From NCBI GenBank assembly GCA_046348995.1, contig JAXMDB010000010.1:62001-126000 (forward strand): a stretch of DNA of 64,000 nucleotides, given 5' to 3'. Shown here one piece after another: positions 36,081-44,603 of the stretch (positions within the stretch are counted from its first letter, which is position 1; each line of letters opens with the position of its first letter). A program made the translations under genes and the position numbers. This DNA comes from JANNSX01 sp046348995 (GTDB lineage: Bacteria > Pseudomonadota > Alphaproteobacteria > Rhizobiales > Hyphomicrobiaceae). Below the pieces are notes generated by a model. That model did not search any database, was not told where the DNA came from, and was given only the letters and a program-made list of their open reading frames with translations.

Positions 36081-37691
36081 ATGGCCAAATCCGCAACCAC
36101 CGCCAAGACCGCAGCACCCCGCGTTCTCATCGCCGACGAGCTCTCGCCACAGGCCGTCCAAGTGTTCGCCGCCAACGGTGTCGTGGCCGATGTCCGAACC
36201 GGACTCTCGAAAGAGGAGTTGCTTGCCGCCGCGCCCGACTACGACGGCATCGCGGTCCGCTCGGCGACGAAGATCACCGATAAGGTGCTCGGCGCCGCGA
36301 TGAAGCTCAAGGTCGTCGGCCGCGCCGGCATCGGCGTCGACAACATCGACGTCAAGGCCGCAACCGCCAAGGGCGTCATCGTCATGAACACGCCCTTCGG
36401 CAACTCGGTGACGACGGCCGAGCATGCGGTCACGCTGATGCTGGCGCTCGCCCGGCAGATCCCGGCGGCCGACCGCTCGACGCAGGCCGGCAAGTGGGAG
36501 AAGACCCGCTTCATGGGCGTCGAGATTTCGGGCAAGACGCTCGGCGTCATCGGCTGCGGCAACATCGGCGCCATCGTCGCGGACCGGGCGGTCGGCCTCA
36601 AGATGCAGGTGATCGCCTACGATCCGTTCCTCTCGCCCGAGCGGGCTGCGGCGCTCAAGGTTGAGAAGGTCGAGCTCGACGAGCTGCTGCGGCGCGCGGA
36701 TTTCCTCACGTTGCATACGCCGCTCACCGACAAGACCCGCAATCTCATCGATGCCGAGGCGCTCGCCAAGACGAGGCCCGGCGTGCGCATCGTCAATTGC
36801 GCACGCGGCGGGCTCATCGACGAGGCGGCGCTGAAGGCGGCGCTCGACAGCGGCCATGTCGCCGGCGCCGCGCTTGACGTCTTCATGGTCGAGCCGGCGA
36901 AGGAGAACGCACTCTTCGGGCACGAGAACGTCATCTGCACGCCGCATCTGGGCGCCTCCACCACGGAGGCACAGGAGAAAGTCGCGGTGCAGGTGGCCGA
37001 GCAGATGTGCGCTTATCTGCTCAAGGGTGCCATCACGAACGCGATCAACTTCCCCGCGATCTCGGCCGAGGAGGCGCCGCGCTTGCGCCCGTTCGTCAAG
37101 CTCGCCGAGCAATTGGGATCGTTCGCGGGACAGCTGACCGAGTCTGGCCTGAAGGAGGTCCGTCTCGAATATGTGGGCGAGGTCGCCGAGCTCAACACGA
37201 AGGCGCTGACGGCGGCGGCCCTCGCCGGCATCCTGGCACCGCTGCTCGAGGGTGCGAACATGGTGTCGGCGCCGGTGCTCGCCAAAGAGCGCGGCATCGC
37301 CGTCGCCGACACGCGGCGCGGCCAGGAAGGCGCCTATGGCACCTACATGCGGCTGACGGTGGTGACGGAGCGGCAGGAGCGCTCGGTCGCGGGAACGGTG
37401 TTCTCCGGTGGCCGTCCGCGGCTCGTCCAGATCAAGGGCATCGACATGGAGGCGGAGCTGACGCCCCACATGCTCTACGTCACCAACCTCGACAAGCCGG
37501 GCTTCATCGGCGCGCTCGGCACCCTGCTCGGCCATAAGGGCGTCAACATCGCGTCGTTCAACTTGGGCCGCATGGAGCGCGGCGGCGAGGCGATCGCGCT
37601 CGTCGAGATCGACGAGGCAATCTCGGACGCCGTGCTCGACGAGGTGCGCAAGCTGCCGCACGTGGTCAAGGCGCACCGGCTGGAGTTTTGA
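36081..37691 (+). CDS. serA: D-3-phosphoglycerate dehydrogenase
   Basis: 536 residues, the long type 1 form. Substrate/nucleotide domains with GVIGCGNIGAIVADRAVG, VNCARGGLIDEAAL and the catalytic His in ICTPHLGAST; then an intervening domain and a C-terminal ACT domain (about 455-536: YVTNLDKPGFIGALGTLLG) for serine feedback. First step of serine synthesis. Confidence 0.97.
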   Translation: MAKSATTAKTAAPRVLIADELSPQAVQVFAANGVVADVRTGLSKEELLAAAPDYDGIAVRSATKITDKVLGAAMKLKVVGRAGIGVDNIDVKAATAKGVIVMNTPFGNSVTTAEHAVTLMLALARQIPAADRSTQAGKWEKTRFMGVEISGKTLGVIGCGNIGAIVADRAVGLKMQVIAYDPFLSPERAAALKVEKVELDELLRRADFLTLHTPLTDKTRNLIDAEALAKTRPGVRIVNCARGGLIDEAALKAALDSGHVAGAALDVFMVEPAKENALFGHENVICTPHLGASTTEAQEKVAVQVAEQMCAYLLKGAITNAINFPAISAEEAPRLRPFVKLAEQLGSFAGQLTESGLKEVRLEYVGEVAELNTKALTAAALAGILAPLLEGANMVSAPVLAKERGIAVADTRRGQEGAYGTYMRLTVVTERQERSVAGTVFSGGRPRLVQIKGIDMEAELTPHMLYVTNLDKPGFIGALGTLLGHKGVNIASFNLGRMERGGEAIALVEIDEAISDAVLDEVRKLPHVVKAHRLEF

Positions 37692-37714
37692 GCCAAGTGT
37701 CGCTGACTCTCGAC

Positions 37715-37749
37715 CTCTCCCCATGGGTACGAAGTGCCCATGGGGAGAG
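37715..37749. repeat. 13-bp inverted repeat CTCTCCCCATGGG
   Basis: CTCTCCCCATGGG, a 9-bp loop, then the exact complement CCCATGGGGAGAG. It lies 24 bp after serA and may serve as its transcript end or be a dispersed element. Confidence 0.75.
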
Positions 37750-37752
37750 GGA

Positions 37753-37859
37753 AGGGTGAGGGGCAGCAGCACCCAGCACCATATGCCGGAGGCCTTCCGC
37801 GGCCCGTCGAGGCAGAGGCTATGGAGCCGCCATTTTGGGAAGCGGCTGCCCCTCACCCT
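37753..37859. repeat. 107-bp segment with 15-bp inverted ends
   Basis: AGGGTGAGGGGCAGC (37753-37767) and GCTGCCCCTCACCCT (37845-37859) are exact inverted copies enclosing 77 bp. The right tip GCTGCCCCTCACCCTCC is of a type seen in many bacterial dispersed repeats. Confidence 0.65.
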
Positions 37860-37923
37860 CCGAACGCAGTACCTCGCATCGTTCAGGCAATACCCCGGCA
37901 GGCCTATTCACTTGTCAAAGAGC

Positions 37924-37945
37924 GCACGAGAGGCGCCTCTCGTGC
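37924..37945. repeat. Perfect 22-bp palindrome
   Basis: GCACGAGAGGC followed directly by its reverse complement, no spacer. A site of this kind may be a protein-binding operator or part of a repeat. It lies 257 bp before the DUF4139 gene. Confidence 0.75.
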
Positions 37946-38201
37946 AGTCCCTCGCGATGCCGCTTCGGAACCACCCTCAGTGTCGCCCGGGATTTCGTAG
38001 CGGGGATTACCTTTTTTTTGCGAGGCCCTTTGGTTAACGGCGCGACGCGTCCGGTTGCGGACTGTCCGCCCCACGCCCTACTGTGACGCCACAGGCGCCG
38101 GCACTGCCGTGCGGGCGCCCCAATTGCGCCATACCAAACGGTCCGGCCTGACGCGGGAACGGGCTCACGGACACACATCGACCTCAGGGGAGGAACTCTT
38201 C

Positions 38202-39908
38202 ATGCGCGCCGTCCTGGCTGCCGGACTGCTGTTTGCCATGCTCGCATTTCCGGCACGTGCCGCCGATGTGACGGCGCCTTCCGAGATCGATGCCGTCACC
38301 GTCTTCCCGCAGGGCGCGGAGGTCACCCGCATCGCCCGCGTCAAGATCGAGGCCGGCAACCACGTCGTGATCGTGCGCGATCTGCCGTCGGGGCTCCTGC
38401 TCGACTCGATCCGCGTGCAGGGCGAGGCGACCGGCGCCCTCGAGCTCGGTGCCGTCGACAGCCGCACCTTCTACCTCTCCGAGATCCAGAACACCGAGTA
38501 TCTGGCGAGCGAGCGCAAACGCCTCGAGGACGAGCTCATGAAGCTCGCCGACCGCCAGACGGCGCTCAACGACGAGATCGCGGCGGCCGAGCAGCAGCGC
38601 CAGTTCATCGTCAACCTCGCGCAGATCCCGGCGAAGCCCGATCCCGAGAAGGGGACGCTGCGCACGGTCGAGGACTGGAACGGCATCTTCGCCCTCGTCG
38701 GCGACAAGATCGGCGACATCAACCGCCGCAACCAGGCGAGCCGCATCGCGCTGCGCGATCTGGAAAAGCAGATCGCCGACGTGCAGGGCCAGCTCAATCG
38801 CCAGCCTGGTCAGGAGGAGGAGCGCACAGAGGTCAAGATCAACGTCAGCGCCGACCAGGCGCTCGAGGCGACCTTGCGCATCCGCTATCAAGTGCCGTCC
38901 GCCAACTGGCAACCGCTCTACGACGCGCGCCTCGACACCGGCGACGAGAAGGAGGAGCCCAAGCTCACCCTCGTGCGCCGCGCGGTCGTTGCCCAAGGCA
39001 GCGGCGAGGACTGGACGAACGTCGCGCTGACGCTGTCGACGACGCGGCCGGGCTCCGGCACGGCGGCTCCAGAGATTGCGAGCCTCGTCGTCGATTTCGA
39101 GCCAGACATCATCGCGATGGCGAAGAAGCGGAAGATGACCGTCGGCGATGAGGAGATGGATGCCGCGGCGACATCATCGAGGATGGAGGAAGCCACTGGC
39201 GAAAACCTCGGTGGCTACGCCGCAGCCCCCGCCGCGCCGGTCGAGGCCAAGGACGACTACGCCAACGTCATCAACACGGCCTTCCAGGCGATCTACGTCA
39301 TCGCCGACCGGCAGACGGTGAAGTCGAACGAGGGCCAGAAGCGCGTGCAGATCGACGTCAAATCGTTCGCGCCGACGCTGTCGATCCGCACCGTGCCCAA
39401 GCTCTCCGACGTCGCCTATCTCTACGCGAAGATGACGCTCGAGAGCGGCGCGCTGCTGCTGCCCGGCCAGACCTCGCTCTTCCGCGACGGCGTCTTCGTC
39501 GGTCGTGGCGAGCTTCCGCAGCTTGCCGGCGGCGAGGATCACGAGCTCGGCTTCGGCTCCGACGACAAGGTGCGCGTCAAGTTCGCGACGCTCGACCGCT
39601 CCACCGGCGAGACCGGCATCATCTCGTCCTCGTCGGTGGAAACGCAGCGCTTCAAGACGACCGTCAAGAACCTGCATGCCCGTGCCGTGACCGTCACCGT
39701 CTACGATCAGCTCCCCGTCTCCGCCAACGAGGACATCCAGGTCGCTCTCACCTCCAACTCGACGCCGCCCACGGCCCAGAACGTCGAGGACAAGCGCGGC
39801 GTCATGAGCTGGGATCTGAAGCTCGATCCCGAGGAAGAGGAAGAGATCAACTTCGGCTACCAGGTCTCCTGGCCGAAGGAGAAGCGCATTCAATATATGG
39901 CGCAGTAA
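38202..39908 (+). CDS. Secreted DUF4139 domain protein
   Basis: 568 residues from an ATG with AGGGGAGGAAC upstream. Signal peptide (cleavage near ARA-ADV), DUF4140-like N-terminal domain (about 25-130, VTVFPQGAEVTRIARVKI), a coiled coil (about 103-210), then the DUF4139 beta-rich region (about 220-568: LRIRYQVPSANWQPLYDARLDT; VTVYDQLPVSANEDIQV). Members are sometimes annotated as mucoidy-inhibitor MuiA-like. Periplasmic or secreted; function not known. Confidence 0.88.
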   Translation: MRAVLAAGLLFAMLAFPARAADVTAPSEIDAVTVFPQGAEVTRIARVKIEAGNHVVIVRDLPSGLLLDSIRVQGEATGALELGAVDSRTFYLSEIQNTEYLASERKRLEDELMKLADRQTALNDEIAAAEQQRQFIVNLAQIPAKPDPEKGTLRTVEDWNGIFALVGDKIGDINRRNQASRIALRDLEKQIADVQGQLNRQPGQEEERTEVKINVSADQALEATLRIRYQVPSANWQPLYDARLDTGDEKEEPKLTLVRRAVVAQGSGEDWTNVALTLSTTRPGSGTAAPEIASLVVDFEPDIIAMAKKRKMTVGDEEMDAAATSSRMEEATGENLGGYAAAPAAPVEAKDDYANVINTAFQAIYVIADRQTVKSNEGQKRVQIDVKSFAPTLSIRTVPKLSDVAYLYAKMTLESGALLLPGQTSLFRDGVFVGRGELPQLAGGEDHELGFGSDDKVRVKFATLDRSTGETGIISSSSVETQRFKTTVKNLHARAVTVTVYDQLPVSANEDIQVALTSNSTPPTAQNVEDKRGVMSWDLKLDPEEEEEINFGYQVSWPKEKRIQYMAQ

Positions 39909-40326
39909 ACTTTCACTCGGGGCCAAGGCCTTGGCCCAGCGCCGTCGCTTCGCGCTCGCGATGCTGGGCATCCCCTTGACTACGTCCGGGGGCGACCCAG
40001 CCGACATGTCCGAACAGCGCATTCAGTTTGTCGCCCTGTAGGGCTTGATCCGGGGCGGGGGATCGTTACGGTGCAGGTCGCGCTCGCACCCCCCTCTCAC
40101 AGAGCAACAGCTCTTCGCACAGGGGAAGGTTCCCCCTCCCCCCTTGAGGGGGAGGGTCGGGGTGGGGGGTACTGTCGCAAGCTTCGAGCTCGCCTCATTC
40201 CCCCTCATCCCAAGCGCCTAAGGACTTAGCCGCTTCGCGTCTAAGCCCAAGGCGCTTGGCCTTCCCCCTCAAGGGGGGAAGGGCGTAGAGCGTGGCGTCA
40301 TCTTTTCTCTCAGGAACAGGACACCC
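39909..40326. other. Repeat-containing gap before ribB
   Basis: 418 bp without a gene. The 3' part is the composite repeat listed at 40131-40283. A GTAGGGCTTGATCCGGGGCG stretch near 40038 resembles the tips of the elements behind mfd. I see no FMN riboswitch before ribB. Confidence 0.65.
40131..40283 (+). repeat. Composite ~150-bp repeat, copy A
   Basis: Outer C/G-rich hairpins (CCCCCTTGAGGGGGAGGG at the left, CCTTCCCCCTCAAGGGGGGA at the right) enclose a stem with AAGCGCCTAAGGACTTA on one side and TAAGCCCAAGGCGCTT on the other. The same arrangement, same orientation and nearly same size occurs as copy B at 59236-59386. Confidence 0.85.
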
Positions 40327-41415
40327 ATGGGCCTCGCCCTCGATCCGATCGACAAAGCCATCGCAGAAGTCGCCGCCGGACGGCCCGTCATCGTCGTCGA
40401 CGACGAGGATCGCGAGAACGAGGGCGACCTCGTGATGGCGGCCTCGCGGGCGACCGGCGAGTACATGGCCTTCATGATCCGCCATACCTCGGGCATCATC
40501 TGCGCGCCGCTGCCACTCTCGGAAGCGCGGCGCTTGAGCCTGCAGCCGATGGTCGCCGACAACGACGCGCCGCTCTCGACCGCGTTCACCGTCTCGGTCG
40601 ACTACCGCGAGGGCCTGACGACGGGCATCTCGGCGGAGGAGCGCGCCGCGACCTGCCGGGCGCTCGCCAATCACAATACCGGGCCCCGCGATTTCGTGCG
40701 GCCTGGCCACGTCTTCCCGCTGATCGCGCGCGACGGCGGCGTGCTCATGCGCACGGGCCATACGGAAGCCGCCGTCGATCTCGCGCGCCTCGCCGGACTG
40801 CCACCGATCGGCGTCATCGGCGAGCTCGTCAACGACGACGGCAGCGTCAAGAAGGGCCAGGACATCGAGGCCTTCGCGCGCCAGCACAAGCTGCTGCTCG
40901 TCTCCATCGACGATCTCATCGCCTATCGCCAGAGCCGCGAGAAGCTCGTCAGCCGCGTCTCGGCGACGAAGGTCGACACCGTCATCGGCCCGGCGCAGGC
41001 GATCGTCTACGAAACGCCGTTCGATACCGCGCATCACGTGGCGATCGTGTTCGGCGAGATCGGCGACGGGCGCGACGTGCTCGCCCGGCTGCATCGCGAG
41101 GACACGATCGGCGACGTCTTCTCGGGCGACCGCGGCGCCATCGGCCGCTCGCTCGAGCGGATCAAGGCCGCCAGGCGCGGCGTCATCGTTTATCTCCGCG
41201 CCGGCGCCGTCGGCGTCGTGGCGGAGGGCCGCAAGGAGGAAGCCGGCTCGACCGATGTCCGCCGCGAGCAGTGGCGCGAGATCGGGCTCGGCGCGCAAAT
41301 CCTCAAGGACCTCGGCGTCACCTCGATCCGTGTCATCGGCAGCAAGGAGCGCGAGTACAAGGGGCTCACCGGCTTCGGCGTCGAGATCGCGGGGACGGAG
41401 ATTATCGAGGGATAG
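40327..41415 (+). CDS. ribB: 3,4-dihydroxy-2-butanone 4-phosphate synthase with degenerate GTP cyclohydrolase II half
   Basis: 362 residues. N-terminal RibB domain (1-205) has DDEDRENEGDLVMAA and RTGHTEAAVDLARL, the metal/substrate motifs for making dihydroxybutanone phosphate for riboflavin. The C-terminal RibA-like half (about 215-362) lacks all three zinc cysteines: the usual SEC and RCDC positions read LHREDTIGDVF and SGDRGA. The QEGRG segment is also altered (RAGAVGVVA). The second half is therefore probably non-catalytic, as in RibBX-type proteins. A separate RibA must exist elsewhere. Confidence 0.93.
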   Translation: MGLALDPIDKAIAEVAAGRPVIVVDDEDRENEGDLVMAASRATGEYMAFMIRHTSGIICAPLPLSEARRLSLQPMVADNDAPLSTAFTVSVDYREGLTTGISAEERAATCRALANHNTGPRDFVRPGHVFPLIARDGGVLMRTGHTEAAVDLARLAGLPPIGVIGELVNDDGSVKKGQDIEAFARQHKLLLVSIDDLIAYRQSREKLVSRVSATKVDTVIGPAQAIVYETPFDTAHHVAIVFGEIGDGRDVLARLHREDTIGDVFSGDRGAIGRSLERIKAARRGVIVYLRAGAVGVVAEGRKEEAGSTDVRREQWREIGLGAQILKDLGVTSIRVIGSKEREYKGLTGFGVEIAGTEIIEG

Positions 41416-41527
41416 GTTTGATCATTTTCGCCAAACCATTCCTGTGGATATCTTATTTGTGCACAGACAGTCGGCCTGACACCCATATAGTATAGCGCTT
41501 TCGAATGGTTTCAGATCGAGGCCTTCA

Positions 41528-42634
41528 ATGAATGCCGCGCGACTCTTGCAATTTGTAGAGAGCCTTCTCGCCGCTGAAAAGGAATTTTCGATTCAGCAAA
41601 AATTTAATGACCTACTTAGTGCAATGAACAACCTTGCAAGTCAACCTCAGCAAGCACAGTTTCAAACTGATGTGGCGGCAAAACTTGGAGAACTAGAAAC
41701 GGTTCTTCTAAGACTATCGAACGACCTGTCCCCCGCCGAGCTCGCATTGGTCAGCGAAATTGGTGGCGTCAACTATTTCACAACGACAGCCAGCAATAGT
41801 GTGCGTGATTTGATCGCAAAAAATGCTATGACACCTGCCGTAGTACAGCAAGGGATCCAATCTCTCACGAGCAAACGGCAAGACTACCTGAACACACTAC
41901 AAAAGCTTCGTGATGGCATGAAGTCAGTGGGCATAGCACCACTTACTATAGAATACGGAGAGGCCGAGATAGGCTTCCTTATCCCCAGGCCCTTATTTGA
42001 GAACAACTTGGACGGTCTATGGAAGGAACTCAAAGTCATAGATCGTATATTATCGATATTTTCAGAATCCGTTTCTGGAAGACCTGAGACTGCGGTTGTG
42101 AGGCAGATTTCGTCCTCCGACCCCACGTTTTTCTTTGGACTTGGTGTGGCGACAATCGTTGTAATTGGAAAGACGATTACATGGCTTCTCGACACATACA
42201 AAAAGGGGCTTGAAATAAAAGACCTACATCATCGAGCTCATAAGGCTGGTCTCCCGGCAGATGCCCTCGCACCCTTCGAAGAGCATATCAAGAAATCTAT
42301 AGATAGGGCTATTGAGACGCGAATTTCTGAGATTCTTGGCCCAAAAGAGATCGCCACCGCCAGAGGACGCGAACTTGAAAATGGACTTCGGTGGGCAATG
42401 AATTCTCTGATAGCAAGGATCGAACGTGGGATGACAGTTGAAATTCGCTTCTTGCCGCCGCCACAGCCAGAAGAAGGTGAGACCACCACAACAGACGCCG
42501 AAACCACTGATGCGTTCAAAGATCTGGATCAAATTACTTCGAGACTGGAGTTCCCCCCACTTCAAGGCTCTCCAATAATCAGTTTGCCTGCTGCTCCCCC
42601 CGAAAACGGAGACTCTAAGTTACCCAAGCAGTGA
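41528..42634 (+). CDS. Orphan membrane-anchored protein in A+T-richer DNA
   Basis: 368 residues; no family recognised. Soluble alpha-helical N-terminal region (about 1-195, many Gln/Leu, probable coiled coils), one transmembrane helix at about 200-222 (FFFGLGVATIVVIGKTITWLL), a second helical region with HHRAHKAGLPADALAPFEEHI and a low-complexity Thr/Pro tail. Codon third positions are markedly richer in A/T than any neighbour, and TATAGTATAG lies 35 bp upstream. Such a gene is likely acquired; a defence or stress role is possible but unsupported. Confidence 0.72.
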   Translation: MNAARLLQFVESLLAAEKEFSIQQKFNDLLSAMNNLASQPQQAQFQTDVAAKLGELETVLLRLSNDLSPAELALVSEIGGVNYFTTTASNSVRDLIAKNAMTPAVVQQGIQSLTSKRQDYLNTLQKLRDGMKSVGIAPLTIEYGEAEIGFLIPRPLFENNLDGLWKELKVIDRILSIFSESVSGRPETAVVRQISSSDPTFFFGLGVATIVVIGKTITWLLDTYKKGLEIKDLHHRAHKAGLPADALAPFEEHIKKSIDRAIETRISEILGPKEIATARGRELENGLRWAMNSLIARIERGMTVEIRFLPPPQPEEGETTTTDAETTDAFKDLDQITSRLEFPPLQGSPIISLPAAPPENGDSKLPKQ

Positions 42635-42686
42635 TATCGATCACTTCCTCCGCGGCTCAGAAAAACGTCTCTTGTATCGAAGGAAA

Positions 42687-42711
42687 GAGGCGGCCCGTAC
42701 GGGACCGCCTC
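42687..42711 (-). terminator. Probable terminator of the porin gene
   Basis: On the minus strand, GAGGCGG...CCGCCTC inverted arms around a short palindromic centre, followed by a T-rich CTCTTTCCTT. It is about 77 bp past the porin stop. A second 9-bp stem (GGCGCACGC, 42752-42777) lies closer to the stop. Confidence 0.5.
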
Positions 42712-42787
42712 CCCTCACCCGGTGCGGATCATTCGACCCCGCACAAGAACCGGCGCACGCCCCGTGGAGCGTGCGCCAAGCCAGATC

Positions 42788-43624
42788 TCAGTAGATGTCG
42801 TAGCGCAGGCCGACGCGGAACTCGTGGGCGGCGTAGTCGTCGATGATGGGATCGCCCGAGGTCTGCGTGCCATTGGGATTCTGCATCACGACCTCGCCCG
42901 TATGGACCTCGCCCATGTCGAGGTAGCGATAGCCGAGATCGAGCTTCCAGGCGCTGGCGATCTCCTGGACGTCCTTCATGCCACCGCTGCGGCTGCCCAA
43001 GTCGACGCTGACGCCGGCCATGAGGGCCCAGGCGAAGTTCGAGGTCGAGTTGCTCTCGATGGTGACGGGATAGAGATCGGCACCGCAACCGCAGCCGCCG
43101 GCCGACGCACCCCACCAGCCGTTGCCCTCGCCCTCGTTGGCGCGGTTGCTGGCCCAGCCGATGCCGGCGCCGACATAGGGCGTGAAGCGCGAGCCCATGT
43201 CCATGTCGTAGTAGAGGTTGGCGAGCACGACGGTGCTGTCGACGTCGAACGCGCGATCGCCGTTGTTCAAGTCGCCGGCCGGCTTGAAGCCCTCGACGCC
43301 GGTATCCATCCGGTAGTCGACCGTCACGTCACCGCGGATCGCGCTCGAAAAGTACATGCCGATGCCGCCGCCGGCGGTCCAGGCCTCGTCGATGCTCGTC
43401 TCGGTCAGCGGCTGCGAATAGCCGTTGAAGTCGAGCTCGCGGATGTCGCTGTCGCGATGCGTCGCGTAGCCGATGTCGCCGCGCAGATAGTAGCGGGCCG
43501 TCTCGGGCATCACATAGGGGCCGTCCTTCAGGCTGCCGCCATCGTACATGTCGGCGGCGCCTGCAGAGCCTGCGGCGCCGGCAAGCAGCGCGAAACCTAG
43601 AATAAGCGAACGGCGAATGGTCAT
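42788..43624 (-). CDS. Outer-membrane beta-barrel porin (Omp25-like)
   Basis: 278 residues from the ATG with GAGGAG 6 nt upstream; an in-frame Met 4 codons earlier is less supported. Signal peptide MTIRRSLILGFALLAGAAGS..AGA, then alternating beta strands (YYLRGDIGYATHRDSDI; TPYVGAGIGWASN; WKLDLGYRYLDMG) and a C-terminal RVGLRYDIY ending in Tyr, as expected of an outer-membrane barrel. The cluster GGCGCGADLY is an unusual cysteine insertion near 190. Divergent from modB. Confidence 0.88.
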   Translation of the reverse strand: MTIRRSLILGFALLAGAAGSAGAADMYDGGSLKDGPYVMPETARYYLRGDIGYATHRDSDIRELDFNGYSQPLTETSIDEAWTAGGGIGMYFSSAIRGDVTVDYRMDTGVEGFKPAGDLNNGDRAFDVDSTVVLANLYYDMDMGSRFTPYVGAGIGWASNRANEGEGNGWWGASAGGCGCGADLYPVTIESNSTSNFAWALMAGVSVDLGSRSGGMKDVQEIASAWKLDLGYRYLDMGEVHTGEVVMQNPNGTQTSGDPIIDDYAAHEFRVGLRYDIY

Positions 43625-43868
43625 GACACTCCTCATTAGTTCAACGAACCGGCAGGGCCGCTCGGCCACCGGGCCGGGGAATTCTGCTCCGTGGGAGGAA
43701 TGTGACCGATCGCAGTTAATGCTGACTTAATCGCCCTTGCAATTCGTGCCAAAGCGAAACACAGCGCTGCCGAATCACTCTCGAAAGCAGCGTCGGCCGG
43801 TAGGTTCTTGGCCTGACCTCGAGGCGCGGTTGCGCGAGCGCAGGCCCGAGGGCTATAGACGACTGTAT

Positions 43869-44603
43869 ATGACGGCGCCGGAACGGGAGCTTCGGAAACA
43901 CGCGATGGAGTGGCTGAGCCTCAACGCGGAGGAATGGAGCGCCATCCGGCTCTCTCTGCTCGTAGCGAGCGTCGCGACCGCCGTCAGCCTGCCGTTGGGG
44001 ATCGCTGCCGCCTTCGCGCTGGCCCGCAAAGAATTCTGGGGCAAATCGCTCCTCAACGGCGTCATCCATCTGCCGCTCATCCTGCCGCCGGTCGTGACGG
44101 GCTATCTGCTGCTGCTGACCTTCGGCAAGCGCGGCCCGATCGGCGCCGCACTCGACCAGGTTTTCGGTTTCACGTTCTCGTTTCGCTGGACGGGCGCGGC
44201 ACTCGCCTGCGGCGTGATGGCGTTTCCGCTCATGGTGCGTGCGATCCGCCTGTCGATCGAAGCTGTGGATCCGAAGCTCGAGCAAGCCTCGCGAACGCTC
44301 GGCGCCAATCGGGCCTGGGTCTTCGCGACCGTCACGCTGCCGCTCGCGACACCCGGCATCATCGCCGGCACGATCCTCGCCTTCGCCAAAGCGATGGGCG
44401 AGTTCGGCGCCACGATCACCTTCGTCTCCAACATTCCCGGCGAGACCCAGACGCTGCCCTCGGCGATCTACACGTTCACGCAGGTGCCCGGCGGCGAGAC
44501 GGGGGCACTCAGGCTGACGCTCGTCGCCATTGCCATCGCCATGTCGGCGCTCATCGCTTCCGAGCTGCTCGCCCGCCGCGCGCGGGCCGGGGGCCTCGCA
44601 TGA
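43869..44603 (+). CDS. modB: Molybdate ABC transporter permease
   Basis: 244 residues from ATG 43869 (MTAPERELRK), or 232 from ATG 43905 (MEWLSLN), which better resembles the family's start; neither has a strong ribosome site. Five to six membrane helices, with the EAA-like loop RTLGANRAWVFATVTLPLATPGI and the characteristic MAFPLMVRAIRLSIEAVDPKLEQAS. Imports molybdate together with ModC. The binding protein ModA is not next to it. Confidence 0.92.
   Translation: MTAPERELRKHAMEWLSLNAEEWSAIRLSLLVASVATAVSLPLGIAAAFALARKEFWGKSLLNGVIHLPLILPPVVTGYLLLLTFGKRGPIGAALDQVFGFTFSFRWTGAALACGVMAFPLMVRAIRLSIEAVDPKLEQASRTLGANRAWVFATVTLPLATPGIIAGTILAFAKAMGEFGATITFVSNIPGETQTLPSAIYTFTQVPGGETGALRLTLVAIAIAMSALIASELLARRARAGGLA

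Larger units (their letters stand above)
37692..38201. other. Repeat-rich gap after serA
   Basis: 510 bp with no credible gene. Content in order: 13-bp inverted repeat at 37715-37749, a 15-bp inverted pair (37753-37767 with 37845-37859), a perfect 22-bp palindrome (37924-37945), and then a stretch before the DUF4139 gene with no recognised promoter. Small open frames here are composed of these repeats and lack ribosome sites. Confidence 0.7.

Noticed and set aside
35805..37856. 683-codon open frame on the minus strand opposite serA
   Set aside because: Shadow of SerA and SerC with Arg/Asp/Leu-rich random composition.
40290..40326. FMN riboswitch before ribB
   Set aside because: The leader is only tens of bases after a repeat and shows none of the conserved FMN-element segments.
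43625..43868. Molybdenum-cofactor RNA element before modB
   Set aside because: No multi-stem conserved structure could be recognised in the 244-bp gap.
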